9,313 nucleotides of DNA from an uncultured Clostridia bacterium (GCA_944381225.1 CALWKJ010000042.1:1-9313), one strand, 5' to 3'. Shown: positions 1 through 6,714, counted from the first letter of the stretch. The notes: generated by a model from the letters alone, not told the origin. Numbers and translations: made by a program.

Positions 1-1
1 A

Positions 2-1330
2 CTAAAATATAAATTAATATCAGTAAAACCTAAACAAGTGCTAAAAATTGGAAATTTTTCTATTGAATTTATTAATGTAAATCACTCAATAGCTGGAGCA
101 TTAGCGCTTTGTATAAACACTCCATGTGGGAATATAGTACACACAGGTGATTTTAAAATTGACTTCCAACCAGTTACTGGTGAAACTACAGATTTAACTA
201 GATTTGCAGAATTGGGAAGGAAAGGAGTTAATTTGTTGTTGTGTGAAAGCACCAATGTTTGCAGACCAGGATATTCAATGAGCGAATCAAAAGTTGGTAG
301 AGAAATGGATGCTATTTTTGAAAAACATCCAAATAATAGGTTGTTTGTTGCAACTTTTGCATCTAATATTCAAAGAATGCAACAAATTTTAGATTTGGCA
401 GAAAAATACAAGAGAAAAGTTGCTTTTTCTGGAAGAAGCATGATTAATGTTAGTGAAGTGGCTTCAAAATTGGGAGAATTGAATTATAATCCTAAAAACA
501 TAATAGACATAGATAAGGTTGGCAATTATCCTGACAATGAAATTCTTATAATGGCAACAGGTAGTCAGGGAGAGTCTATGAGCGCACTTTCAAGAATGGC
601 AAGTGGAGAGTTTAAGGGCATTGAACTTGATGAAAATGATTGTATTATATTGTCATCTTCTCCTATTCCAGGAAACGAAAAATCAGTTTATGGACTAATT
701 AACACATTGTTTAAAAAGGGTGCAGATGTAATTTATGACGAACTTGCTGAAGTGCATGCTTCAGGACACGCTTGTCAAGAAGAAATAAAAATTATTCACA
801 AACTAGTAAAACCACAAAATTTTATCCCAATACATGGTGAATATAGGCACTTAAAACAACATAAAGAATTAGCAATGGCTTTAGGTATGAATTCAAGAAA
901 TATAATACTTCCAGAGCTAGGCATGCAAGTTGAAATGTCAAAAAATTCAATATCAACATGTGGATTTGTACAAGCAGGATTAAGGCTTGTTGATGGGCTT
1001 GGAGTTGGAGATTTGTCTAGTGCTGTATTGCGTGACAGAAAGCAATTAAGCGAAGAAGGAGTTTGTGTTGCTGTTGTAAATATGTCGCAATCTACCAGCG
1101 AACTTATTTCTGACCCATTTATTATTACACGCGGCGTTGTTTATAATGACGAGGCAGATGATTTTAATCAAGACGCCAGACAATGCTTAAGTCAGCTTTT
1201 AAAAAATTATGATTTGAAGAGCATGGAACAAAATGAAATTAAGATGCTTGTTAAAAAAACTCTTTCAAATTTCATTTTTAAAAGAACAAAAAGAAGACCA
1301 GTTATATTAACTGTAATTATTTTAGGATAA
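2..1330 (+). CDS. rnj: Ribonuclease J, 3' part (5' end outside the window)
   Basis: Metallo-beta-lactamase/beta-CASP ribonuclease of the RNase J family, which processes and degrades mRNA by endonucleolytic and 5'-3' exonucleolytic cleavage in the cytoplasm. The frame is open from base 2, and the residues before the GTG at 38 read like RNase J, so the gene starts upstream. About 442 residues are present; the family is near 555, so roughly 110, with the HxHxDH metal motif, are missing. Visible are the metal-ligand His in NHSI (codon 83-85) and Asp in HTGDFK (149-151), 22 residues apart as I recall for the B. subtilis enzyme. The beta-CASP part follows, with LLCEST, GSQGE, HASGHA and IPIHGEYR (His codon 833-835). 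The C-terminal domain ends in the typical FxxxKTKRRPxIL-like segment. The stop overlaps the next start (TAATG). Whether it is J1 or J2 cannot be told. Confidence 0.95.
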   Translation, partial: LKYKLISVKPKQVLKIGNFSIEFINVNHSIAGALALCINTPCGNIVHTGDFKIDFQPVTGETTDLTRFAELGRKGVNLLLCESTNVCRPGYSMSESKVGREMDAIFEKHPNNRLFVATFASNIQRMQQILDLAEKYKRKVAFSGRSMINVSEVASKLGELNYNPKNIIDIDKVGNYPDNEILIMATGSQGESMSALSRMASGEFKGIELDENDCIILSSSPIPGNEKSVYGLINTLFKKGADVIYDELAEVHASGHACQEEIKIIHKLVKPQNFIPIHGEYRHLKQHKELAMALGMNSRNIILPELGMQVEMSKNSISTCGFVQAGLRLVDGLGVGDLSSAVLRDRKQLSEEGVCVAVVNMSQSTSELISDPFIITRGVVYNDEADDFNQDARQCLSQLLKNYDLKSMEQNEIKMLVKKTLSNFIFKRTKRRPVILTVIILG

Positions 1331-1911
1331 TGGAAATTTTAGAACAAATAAAAAAATATGCAAATAAAAATCACATTCCCATAATTAAAGATGATGGGTG
1401 TGATTTTTTAATTAATTTTTGTAAAAAAAACAAGCCGATTAATATTTTAGAAATTGGAACGGCTGTAGGATATTCGGGTGCAATGATGCTTTTAAATTCT
1501 CCACAAAGCACATTGACCACCATTGAAATTAACATAGATAACTACAATATTGCAAAAAAAACATATAAAAATTTAAATTTGTCAAACAGAGTTAACCAAA
1601 TTTTGGGCGACGCAAAAGAAGTTATAGAAAAATTAAATAAAAAATTTGATTTGATATTTTTAGACGGACCTAAGGGGCAGTACATAAATTACTATCAAAA
1701 TTTAAAAACTTTATTAAATAAAAATGGCTACATAATAGCTGATAATATTTATTTTCATGGACTTGTAAAAGGCCCCGAGTTTGTTAAGCACAAACTTAGA
1801 AGTATGGTAGTAAATTTAAGAAAATTTATTAAAACAATTCAAAATGACAGTGATGTTGACGCAAAAATATTAGATAAAGGAGATGGAATAGCTGTAATTC
1901 GCAAAAAATAG
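1330..1911 (+). CDS. trmR: SAM-dependent O-methyltransferase, TrmR (YrrM) type
   Basis: Class I SAM-dependent methyltransferase of the catechol-O-methyltransferase-like family, 193 aa. The closest match I recognise is TrmR/YrrM, which methylates 5-hydroxyuridine at tRNA wobble position 34 to 5-methoxyuridine. The SAM-binding motif I is EIGTAVGYSG (residues 41-50), with the ribose-binding acidic residue at E66 and GDA at 92-95. The metal-binding set is D112 in LDGPKGQY and D138-N139 in ADN. This spacing equals that of D133/D159/N160, which I recall for B. subtilis TrmR. The segment NIYFHGLV followed by RSMVVNLRKF and a final GDGIAV is also typical. Start and preceding stop share one base, so translation is probably coupled to RNase J. 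Fold and chemistry are secure; the exact substrate is inferred. Confidence 0.8.
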   Translation: MEILEQIKKYANKNHIPIIKDDGCDFLINFCKKNKPINILEIGTAVGYSGAMMLLNSPQSTLTTIEINIDNYNIAKKTYKNLNLSNRVNQILGDAKEVIEKLNKKFDLIFLDGPKGQYINYYQNLKTLLNKNGYIIADNIYFHGLVKGPEFVKHKLRSMVVNLRKFIKTIQNDSDVDAKILDKGDGIAVIRKK

Positions 1912-1934
1912 TACTTTATTGAATATTGCAATTT

Positions 1935-1940
1935 TATAAT
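1935..1940 (+). promoter_or_regulatory. Isolated -10-like box, possible start of a small RNA
   Basis: A perfect TATAAT lies just after the trmR stop. There is no TG extension, and the hexamer 17 bases upstream (TACTTT) does not resemble a -35 box. In such AT-rich DNA this may be chance. It is recorded because the repeats and hairpin that follow would make a discrete transcript of about 110 nt. Confidence 0.2.
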
Positions 1941-1952
1941 TTGTTGTAATAA

Positions 1953-1978
1953 AGTTAAACCTTTTTGAAACTACCAAA
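1953..1978 (+). repeat. 26-bp direct repeat, copy 1
   Basis: Matches copy 2 at 1995-2020 in 23 of 26 positions, with a period of 42 bp. The shared core runs AGTTAAA, then a CC and T-run stretch, then GAAACTA and CAAA. It is non-coding and lies in the 3' region after trmR. No function is recognised. Confidence 0.75.
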
Positions 1979-1994
1979 TAAAAATGCACAAATA

Positions 1995-2020
1995 AGTTAA
2001 AACCTTTTGAAACTAGCAAA
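1995..2020 (+). repeat. 26-bp direct repeat, copy 2
   Basis: Second copy of the element at 1953-1978, differing at three positions. Its last bases run into the left arm of the hairpin at 2018-2055, so repeat and terminator are joined. I found no third copy in this gap. Confidence 0.75.
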
Positions 2021-2055
2021 AAAGAACTCTACATATAAAAGTAAAGTTCTTTTTT
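2018..2055 (+). terminator. Probable intrinsic terminator after trmR
   Basis: Left arm 2018-2032 pairs with right arm 2041-2055 at 14 of 15 positions, with one C-A mismatch and an 8-nt loop. The outer pairs are six A against six T, so the right arm ends in a T-run as in intrinsic terminators; the A-run could let it work on the minus strand too. It lies about 107 nt past the trmR stop and is low in G+C, so efficiency is uncertain. Confidence 0.6.
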
Positions 2056-2241
2056 ATATTATTTTCAAAAATAACAGACTAAGAGTTTTTTTATTTAAAC
2101 AAAAATGTCAAGCTAAAAATTTTGTTAAAAAACTCAGTTTATTAATGAATCTTTTTTTTAGTTTTAATAAACACATAATTATCAGGAAATTATGCAAAAA
2201 AAATATAAATAAAGATTTTTGTTTATAAAGTGTATTAAATT
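2056..2241. other. Remainder of the intergenic gap, no gene recognised
   Basis: Together with 1912-2055 this forms a gap of about 345 bp between trmR and the PAP2 gene. This part is very AT-rich. The only structure I see is a loose inverted repeat of 8 bp (GTTTATTA at 2137-2144, TAATAAAC at 2165-2172) with a 20-nt loop, which may be chance. A TTG-initiated reading frame through here is rejected as a gene. Confidence 0.5.
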
Positions 2242-2250
2242 TGTTATAAT
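2222..2250 (+). promoter_or_regulatory. Sigma-A-type promoter with extended -10 for the PAP2 gene
   Basis: The -10 box TATAAT is at 2245-2250, with a TG one base before it (2242-2243), a perfect extended -10. The -35 is weak: TTTATA at 2222-2227 with a 17-bp spacer (4 of 6). Transcription would begin near 2257, which is the A of the start codon. Confidence 0.65.
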
Positions 2251-2256
2251 ATACTT

Positions 2257-2790
2257 ATGCAATGGGAAATCGAAATTATAAAATATTTTCAAACTTTTCA
2301 AAATGGGTTTTTTGATGTATTTTTCTGGTTATTTAGTTTTTTTGCTAGTTATTTAGGAATAATTATTATATTTGTTTTTCTATATTTTTTTTCTAATAAA
2401 AAATACGCAACTTTTTTCTTAATCTTCACCGTTATAAATGTTGTGTTAAATTATGTTTTAAAAATAATAATAAATAGGCAACGCCCATACGAGGTGAGCG
2501 AGGATATAATAAATATGGTAAAAGCGCTTGGACAAAGTTTTCCAAGTGGACATATGGTTTGCGCAACAAGTATTGTGTTCTTTTTGTTTGCGTATATTTA
2601 TAATAAGTACAAAAATACAAAATATATAGCAATATCACTGTCTATATTTGTTTTTTATTTAATTTGCGTTGCTTTATCCAGAATGTATTTTGGACAACAT
2701 TTTTTAACTGATATTATTGCGGGAATATGTGTCGCTTTAATTTTATGCTTTGTTGAATTTAAAATATTTAAAAAATATATTAAATACTAA
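2257..2790 (+). CDS. PAP2-family membrane phosphatase
   Basis: Integral membrane phosphatase of the PAP2 (type 2 phosphatidic acid phosphatase) superfamily, 177 aa with about six hydrophobic segments (roughly 17-31, 33-46, 50-70, 99-117, 122-141, 151-168). All three signature motifs are present: K69-x6-R76-P77 (KIIINRQRP), P96-S97-G98-H99, and S141-R142-x5-H148-x3-D152 with catalytic His. Family members dephosphorylate lipid pyrophosphates or phosphatidates on the outer face of the membrane. Undecaprenyl-pyrophosphate recycling (BcrC-like) is plausible but not proven by sequence. The start MQWEIEIIKYFQ resembles the usual beginning of these proteins, so the ATG at 2257 is likely correct, although it has no Shine-Dalgarno sequence. 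It seems to be a single-gene unit with its own promoter; tsaE downstream has another. Confidence 0.9.
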   Translation: MQWEIEIIKYFQTFQNGFFDVFFWLFSFFASYLGIIIIFVFLYFFSNKKYATFFLIFTVINVVLNYVLKIIINRQRPYEVSEDIINMVKALGQSFPSGHMVCATSIVFFLFAYIYNKYKNTKYIAISLSIFVFYLICVALSRMYFGQHFLTDIIAGICVALILCFVEFKIFKKYIKY

Positions 2791-2803
2791 CATATTTTAC
2801 AAG

Positions 2804-2832
2804 TTTACATTAACATAAAAAAGTGATAAACT
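2804..2832 (+). promoter_or_regulatory. Sigma-A-type promoter for the tsaE operon
   Basis: The -35 TTTACA (2804-2809, 5 of 6) and -10 TAAACT (2827-2832, 4 of 6) are separated by exactly 17 bp, and TG precedes the -10 by one base (2824-2825). The predicted start near 2839 leaves only about 10 nt of leader, which begins at the ribosome binding site. Confidence 0.6.
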
Positions 2833-2838
2833 TATTTT

Positions 2839-2842
2839 GGAG
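2839..2842 (+). promoter_or_regulatory. Ribosome binding site that fixes the tsaE start
   Basis: GGAG with six bases to the ATG at 2849. An in-frame TTG at 2837 overlaps this GGAG and would itself lack a ribosome binding site, so the ATG is chosen. Confidence 0.7.
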
Positions 2843-2848
2843 AAATGT

Positions 2849-3292
2849 ATGCAAATAGAAGTTATTTCAAATAGTGTGGAGCAAACAAAAAAAATTGCAA
2901 AAAGTTATGCTCAAAGTATTAAGTCACCAGTGGTAATATCACTAGTAGGAGATTTGGGTGCTGGGAAAACAACTTTTACTAAAGGTTTTTGTGAAGGACT
3001 TGGAATAAAAGATTTGGTTACAAGTCCAACCTTTACAATCATGAATGAGTATACTGGGGGAAGATTTACAGTTTATCATTTTGATATGTACAGACTTTCA
3101 AATAAAGAAGAGGCCTTGGAACTTGGTTTTGATGAATATTTTGATTTAAGAAAATTAAAAGGCATATGCATTGTGGAATGGGCAGAAAATGTAAAGGGCT
3201 TGTTGCCAGCTTTGTATGTTGAAATAAATCTTATAAAAATAAACGAAAATTCAAGAAAAATACAAATTGGAGTAAAAGGTTGGGTAGGTTGA
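2849..3292 (+). CDS. tsaE: tRNA t6A biosynthesis ATPase TsaE
   Basis: P-loop ATPase of the TsaE (YjeE) family. With TsaB and TsaD it transfers threonylcarbamoyl to A37 of ANN-decoding tRNAs; TsaE is thought to reset the TsaBD complex by ATP hydrolysis. It has 147 aa, within the family's usual length. The Walker A motif is GDLGAGKTT (residues 34-42, K40, T41). TSPTF at 58-62 (switch-like region), HFDMYRL at 77-83 and VEWAE at 109-113 (E110-W111, Walker B-like region) are family hallmarks. The gene opens a run of closely packed genes. Its TGA stop overlaps the tsaB ATG by one base (TGATG), indicating translational coupling between two proteins of one complex. Confidence 0.95.
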   Translation: MQIEVISNSVEQTKKIAKSYAQSIKSPVVISLVGDLGAGKTTFTKGFCEGLGIKDLVTSPTFTIMNEYTGGRFTVYHFDMYRLSNKEEALELGFDEYFDLRKLKGICIVEWAENVKGLLPALYVEINLIKINENSRKIQIGVKGWVG

Positions 3293-3939
3293 TGAAAGTT
3301 TTAGCTTTAAACACTGCGTTTTCGAACTCTGATGTCGCAATACTAATAGATGATAAAAAATTTTATAGTTCATTTGCTAGTAACTCAAAGCATAGTGAAA
3401 ATGCTTTGGTGTGCATAGACAAACTCTTAAGACAAAACAATGTTGATATACAAAATTTTGAAACTATTTCAGTTGTTGTTGGTCCTGGTTCGTTTACTGG
3501 AATAAGAATTGGAATTGCTCTGGCTAAAGGAATGTGCGTTGCTAAACCAGATTTAAAATTAGTCTCAATATGCTCTTTAGATTTAATGGCATACATCTAT
3601 GTAAAAAAACATAATGATAAAGAGTTTTGGTGTGCGATTGATGCACTAAGTGGTAATATATATGTGTGTAAATACGATAAAAAAGGTATGAGAATGAATT
3701 CCCCACAAATGTTAACTGCAGAAAACATAAGTGATATATCTGGAGTGGTTGTTGGTTTAAATGATGACAATTTAGATTTTTGCTTAGAAAAAGTTTCATT
3801 TAATCCTGAATCTTTATTGGATTACACTTTAGAATTAATAGATAAAAAGCAGTTTGTTAGCGAGAGCAATTTTTTGCCAATTTATCTTAGAAAATCGCAA
3901 GCTGAAATGGGATTGGAAAATGCAAATAAAAAAAATTGA
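3292..3939 (+). CDS. tsaB: tRNA t6A biosynthesis protein TsaB
   Basis: ASKHA-fold scaffold protein TsaB (YeaZ), 215 aa, partner of TsaD and TsaE in t6A synthesis. It is itself catalytically inactive and holds TsaD. The signature VGPGSFTGIRIG is at residues 63-74. HSENAL near 34-39 and the C-terminal LPIYLRKSQAE at 195-205 are also typical. The ATG at 3292 overlaps the tsaE stop by one base and gives the expected beginning MKVLALNTAF. A TTG four codons upstream is a poorer choice. The 3' end overlaps the next gene by 20 bases. TsaD, the catalytic partner, is not encoded in this window. Confidence 0.93.
   Translation: MKVLALNTAFSNSDVAILIDDKKFYSSFASNSKHSENALVCIDKLLRQNNVDIQNFETISVVVGPGSFTGIRIGIALAKGMCVAKPDLKLVSICSLDLMAYIYVKKHNDKEFWCAIDALSGNIYVCKYDKKGMRMNSPQMLTAENISDISGVVVGLNDDNLDFCLEKVSFNPESLLDYTLELIDKKQFVSESNFLPIYLRKSQAEMGLENANKKN
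3909..3912 (+). promoter_or_regulatory. Ribosome binding site that fixes the rimI start
   Basis: GGGA seven bases before the ATG at 3920, inside the tsaB coding end. It supports the ATG rather than a TTG 22 codons upstream, which would add residues deep inside tsaB that do not belong to the family. Confidence 0.55.
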
Positions 3940-4348
3940 TATAAATTTAATAGATGAGATATTTTTAATATCGTTCGAACAATTTCAAAAAGAAAGTTGG
4001 ACAAAACAGCAATTTGCTGAATGTTTAAATGATTCAAATTATGTTTGTTTTGGAATTTTTGAAAATGATAAACTTATAAGTTATGTTTTGGCTCTAGAAA
4101 GTTTGGATGACGTTAACATATTAAGTATTGCAACGAAAGAAAAATATAAAAACAAAGGATTTGCATCTGCTTTGCTTGAACATTTAAAAAAATATTCAAA
4201 ATTAAACAATAAAACATTGTCTCTTGAAGTAAAATCAAAAAACCATGTGGCTATTAATTTATACACCAAACTAGGATTTAAAATTGTTTCAAGTAGATTA
4301 AATTATTACAAAGATAAAGACACGGCAATTATTATGTTTTATATGTAA
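3920..4348 (+). CDS. rimI: GNAT N-acetyltransferase, RimI-like
   Basis: GNAT-family acetyltransferase, 142 aa, by context and sequence RimI, known for N-terminal acetylation of ribosomal protein S18. Visible features are ESWTKQQF at 25-32 (family PWS-like site), the acetyl-CoA pyrophosphate loop around KYKNKGFA (75-82) and LEVKSKNHVAINLYTKLGF at 102-120. E103 and Y115 fall at the same numbers that I recall for the catalytic pair of Salmonella RimI. The usual Arg at the first position of the CoA loop is Lys here. It overlaps tsaB by 20 bases, and the tsaE-tsaB-rimI order is common in Bacillota. Other protein N-termini could be substrates. Confidence 0.85.
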   Translation: MQIKKIDINLIDEIFLISFEQFQKESWTKQQFAECLNDSNYVCFGIFENDKLISYVLALESLDDVNILSIATKEKYKNKGFASALLEHLKKYSKLNNKTLSLEVKSKNHVAINLYTKLGFKIVSSRLNYYKDKDTAIIMFYM

Positions 4349-4378
4349 CAACAAGTTTTGTTTTTCATAAATAATTAT

Positions 4379-5089
4379 ATGAATGTAACATATAAAGAAA
4401 CAAAAGTTAACTATGTATGTTTTGGAAAAGGTGAAAAAAATATTGTATACCTGCATGGTTGGGGTGGTTGCATAGATAGTTTTATGTACTTTGCAAAAAA
4501 CATAAAAGCAAAAAGCGTATTAGTAGATTTTCCGCCGTTTGGGAAAAGCGAAGAGCCTAAAATTGCATGGTGCCTTGAAGATTATGAAAAAGTTGTAAAA
4601 CTTATTTTAGAAAAAGAAAAAATTAAAAAATACATAATAATAAGCCATTCTTTTGGTTCAAGAGTTGCAATTTGTTTGGCAAGTAAGTATAATGATGTTG
4701 AAAAGTTAATAATAACTGGAGGGGCTGGATTAAGACCTAAATTTAATTTAAAATTAAAATTTAGGAAAATAAAATATAAAATAATTAAATTTTTTAATAA
4801 AAATGCAGTATTAGGCTCAAAAGATTATATCAGTTTGTCAAATGTAATGAAAAAAACCTTTTCAAATATTGTCAATCAAGATTTAAGTGAAATTGCTCGA
4901 AAAATTACTTGTAAAACATTATTAATATACGGTAATTTAGATAAAGAAACGCCTTTGTATATTGCAAAAAAATACAATAAATTAATAAAAAATTCTAAAT
5001 TGAAAATATACAAAAATTTTGGACATTTTGCATATCTAGAAAATAGTGAAAAATTTTTAAAAGATTGTTTAATTTTTATAAAGGAATAG
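4379..5089 (+). CDS. Alpha/beta hydrolase of unknown substrate
   Basis: Alpha/beta-hydrolase fold enzyme, 236 aa from the ATG at 4379. It has the oxyanion-hole motif HGWGG (26-30), the nucleophile elbow S89-H90-S91-F92-G93 (the first Gly of GxSxG is Ser), a likely catalytic Asp at D188 in YGNLDKETP and His at H216 in FGHFAYLE, so the triad looks complete. A basic, hydrophobic segment at about 119-150 would form the lid and might sit on a membrane surface. No signal peptide is evident, so it is probably cytoplasmic. The substrate is unknown. The gene begins 30 bases after rimI, with no clear ribosome binding site before the ATG or before a TTG at 4358, so the start is tentative. It ends two bases before the MurF-type gene, suggesting a shared transcript. 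Confidence 0.85.
   Translation: MNVTYKETKVNYVCFGKGEKNIVYLHGWGGCIDSFMYFAKNIKAKSVLVDFPPFGKSEEPKIAWCLEDYEKVVKLILEKEKIKKYIIISHSFGSRVAICLASKYNDVEKLIITGGAGLRPKFNLKLKFRKIKYKIIKFFNKNAVLGSKDYISLSNVMKKTFSNIVNQDLSEIARKITCKTLLIYGNLDKETPLYIAKKYNKLIKNSKLKIYKNFGHFAYLENSEKFLKDCLIFIKE
5081..5085 (+). promoter_or_regulatory. Ribosome binding site that fixes the MurF-type start
   Basis: AAGGA lies six bases before the ATG at 5092, inside the last codons of the hydrolase gene. It supports this ATG over the in-frame TTG at 5065, which has no such site. Confidence 0.6.
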
Positions 5090-5091
5090 TT

Positions 5092-6714
5092 ATGGATTTT
5101 TTTAATGGAAATAATATACACTTAATAATCGCAGTTGTTTTGTCTGCAGTTAACGGAGCGATAATGTGCTTTTTGTCCTCCAAATTTCTTCATGTTATTC
5201 AATTAAGCGGATACAAAATCAATGGATACAGAGCATGGCTTAAAGAAACAAAAGCAGCTTATGTTGGCAGACTTACAATTCTTTCGTTTTTGTCCATCGC
5301 TTGTATTTTAGTCACAAATGCACTTTTGGATGGATATGGTGAATATTATTCATATGTTGGTCTTGTATTCTATTTTTATTTTTGTATTGTGTTTATTGTA
5401 AATGTATATAAAACGCCAAACAAAACACCTTTAAAACAAACAAAAAGGATGAACAGACTCACTTTTGTTGTATTTTTAATTATGATTGCAATTACATTTA
5501 TTTTAATTGCAATATTTAGCGAATATGTCGTTTATGTTAAATTTGGAATAGTTGCTCTCACTCCATTGTTTTTGCCTTTTGTTGTGCCGGTTTGTCATTT
5601 TTTATGTGTGCCTATGGAATTAATTTTTAGGCAATATTACATCATAAAAGCAAAGAAAAAGCTTAAAAAACTAAACAATTTAATAAAAATTGGAATAACT
5701 GGTAGTTTTGGAAAAACAACTACAAAACACATTTTAAATGTAATGCTTGCAACAAAGTATAATGTGTGCATGAGCCCTCACAGCTTTAATACTCCTTTAG
5801 GCTTGACTAAAGTTGTAAACTCATATTTAAAGCCCGAACATGAAATACTTATAACGGAAATGGGGGCAAGACAAATTGGTGATATAAGTTACCTTTGTAA
5901 ATTAATTCAACCTAAGCATGCCATAATAACAAGTGTTGGTAATCAGCATCTTGCAACATTTGGTTCTGTTGATAATGTTTATAAAGCAAAAAAAGAATTG
6001 ATGCAGGCAATAACTGACGGAATTGTTTGTTTTAACGCAAACAATGAAGGTTGCTTAAAAATGTACAATGAATGTAAAACAGAAAAAATATTGTGTGGAA
6101 TAAATAGTGATGATTGTTTTGCAAACATAAAAAATATAAAAACAACAAATAAAGGTTCAACTTTTACGCTTGAAATTGACAAAAAATCTGTTAACTGTAC
6201 AACTAAATTATTGGGAATTCACAATCTGGAGGATGTAGTTTTGTCTGCTGGATTAGCTTATAAACTTGGGGTTACATTAACTCAAATAAAAAATGCAATA
6301 TCATCTTTAAAGCCTGTTCCCCATAGGTTAGAATTAATAAATGAGAATGATTTAACAATAATAGACAATTCATATAATGCATCTATGGAAAGTAGTATGG
6401 CTGCTTTAGAAACATTAAAACTTTTTGACGGCGACAAAATAATAGTAACTCCCGGAATTGTTGAACTTGGCGAAGAGCAGTATTCAATTAATGAAAATTT
6501 AGCGCAAGAAATAGCAAAAGTTGCCCAAAAAGTAATAATAGTAAACAAAACCAATAAAGATGCTTTAATTAATGGGTTAAACAAAGCCAAATTTGATAGT
6601 AAAAATATTATTTTTGTTGAAAATTTAGCTGACGCCAAAGACAAACTCAAAGAAATAGTAAAACCAAAGGATGTAATTTTATTTGAAAATGATTTGCCAG
6701 ACAATTACATTTAA
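5092..6714 (+). CDS. murF: MurF-type ligase with N-terminal membrane domain
   Basis: UDP-N-acetylmuramoyl-tripeptide--D-alanyl-D-alanine ligase by homology; it would add D-Ala-D-Ala to the UDP-MurNAc-tripeptide in peptidoglycan precursor synthesis. It has 540 aa. Residues 1-180 contain about five membrane helices (near 8-30, 59-79, 85-106, 122-143, 147-171), followed by a Lys-rich linker at 186-196. The Mur ligase core starts near 197: ATP loop GITGSFGKTT (201-210), Mg ligand E256 in the MurF-like EMGARQIGDI, H286, AKKEL with K300 as probable carbamylated Lys, and the GxHN motif at 375-378. The C-terminal domain has HRLE (411-414) and DNSYNAS (425-431), then GIVELGEE. The soluble UDP-binding N-terminal domain of ordinary MurF is absent. 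The hydrolase lies 2 bp upstream and ddl lies downstream, as expected for MurF. Another Mur-like amide ligase remains possible. Confidence 0.8.
   Translation: MDFFNGNNIHLIIAVVLSAVNGAIMCFLSSKFLHVIQLSGYKINGYRAWLKETKAAYVGRLTILSFLSIACILVTNALLDGYGEYYSYVGLVFYFYFCIVFIVNVYKTPNKTPLKQTKRMNRLTFVVFLIMIAITFILIAIFSEYVVYVKFGIVALTPLFLPFVVPVCHFLCVPMELIFRQYYIIKAKKKLKKLNNLIKIGITGSFGKTTTKHILNVMLATKYNVCMSPHSFNTPLGLTKVVNSYLKPEHEILITEMGARQIGDISYLCKLIQPKHAIITSVGNQHLATFGSVDNVYKAKKELMQAITDGIVCFNANNEGCLKMYNECKTEKILCGINSDDCFANIKNIKTTNKGSTFTLEIDKKSVNCTTKLLGIHNLEDVVLSAGLAYKLGVTLTQIKNAISSLKPVPHRLELINENDLTIIDNSYNASMESSMAALETLKLFDGDKIIVTPGIVELGEEQYSINENLAQEIAKVAQKVIIVNKTNKDALINGLNKAKFDSKNIIFVENLADAKDKLKEIVKPKDVILFENDLPDNYI

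Noticed and set aside
38..40. GTG as the RNase J start codon
   Set aside because: The frame stays open to the left edge, upstream residues fit the family, and the metal-binding N-terminal domain would be lost.
1953..2020. Two repeats as a tiny CRISPR array
   Set aside because: Only two imperfect copies with a 16-bp gap, no cas genes in the window, and spacing too short for CRISPR spacers.
2007..2228. 73-codon TTG-initiated frame in the gap after trmR
   Set aside because: It starts inside repeat copy 2, runs through the terminator hairpin, has no ribosome binding site, and its product is a low-complexity Lys/Asn/Phe-rich string with no family resemblance.
3280..3291. Longer tsaB start at TTG 3280
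   Set aside because: The ATG at 3292 overlaps the tsaE stop in the usual coupled way and gives the canonical TsaB N-terminus.
4358..4378. Longer hydrolase start at TTG 4358
   Set aside because: No ribosome binding site and an added FFINNY tail of no family value. The ATG at 4379 is preferred, though it too lacks a clear site.
5065..5091. Longer MurF-type start at TTG 5065
   Set aside because: It would overlap the hydrolase by 25 bases without a ribosome binding site, while AAGGA correctly precedes the ATG at 5092.
6282..6704. 140-codon minus-strand frame inside the MurF-type gene
   Set aside because: Antisense to a well-supported coding region. The Ser/Leu/Phe-rich product has no recognisable domain and no promoter or ribosome binding site.
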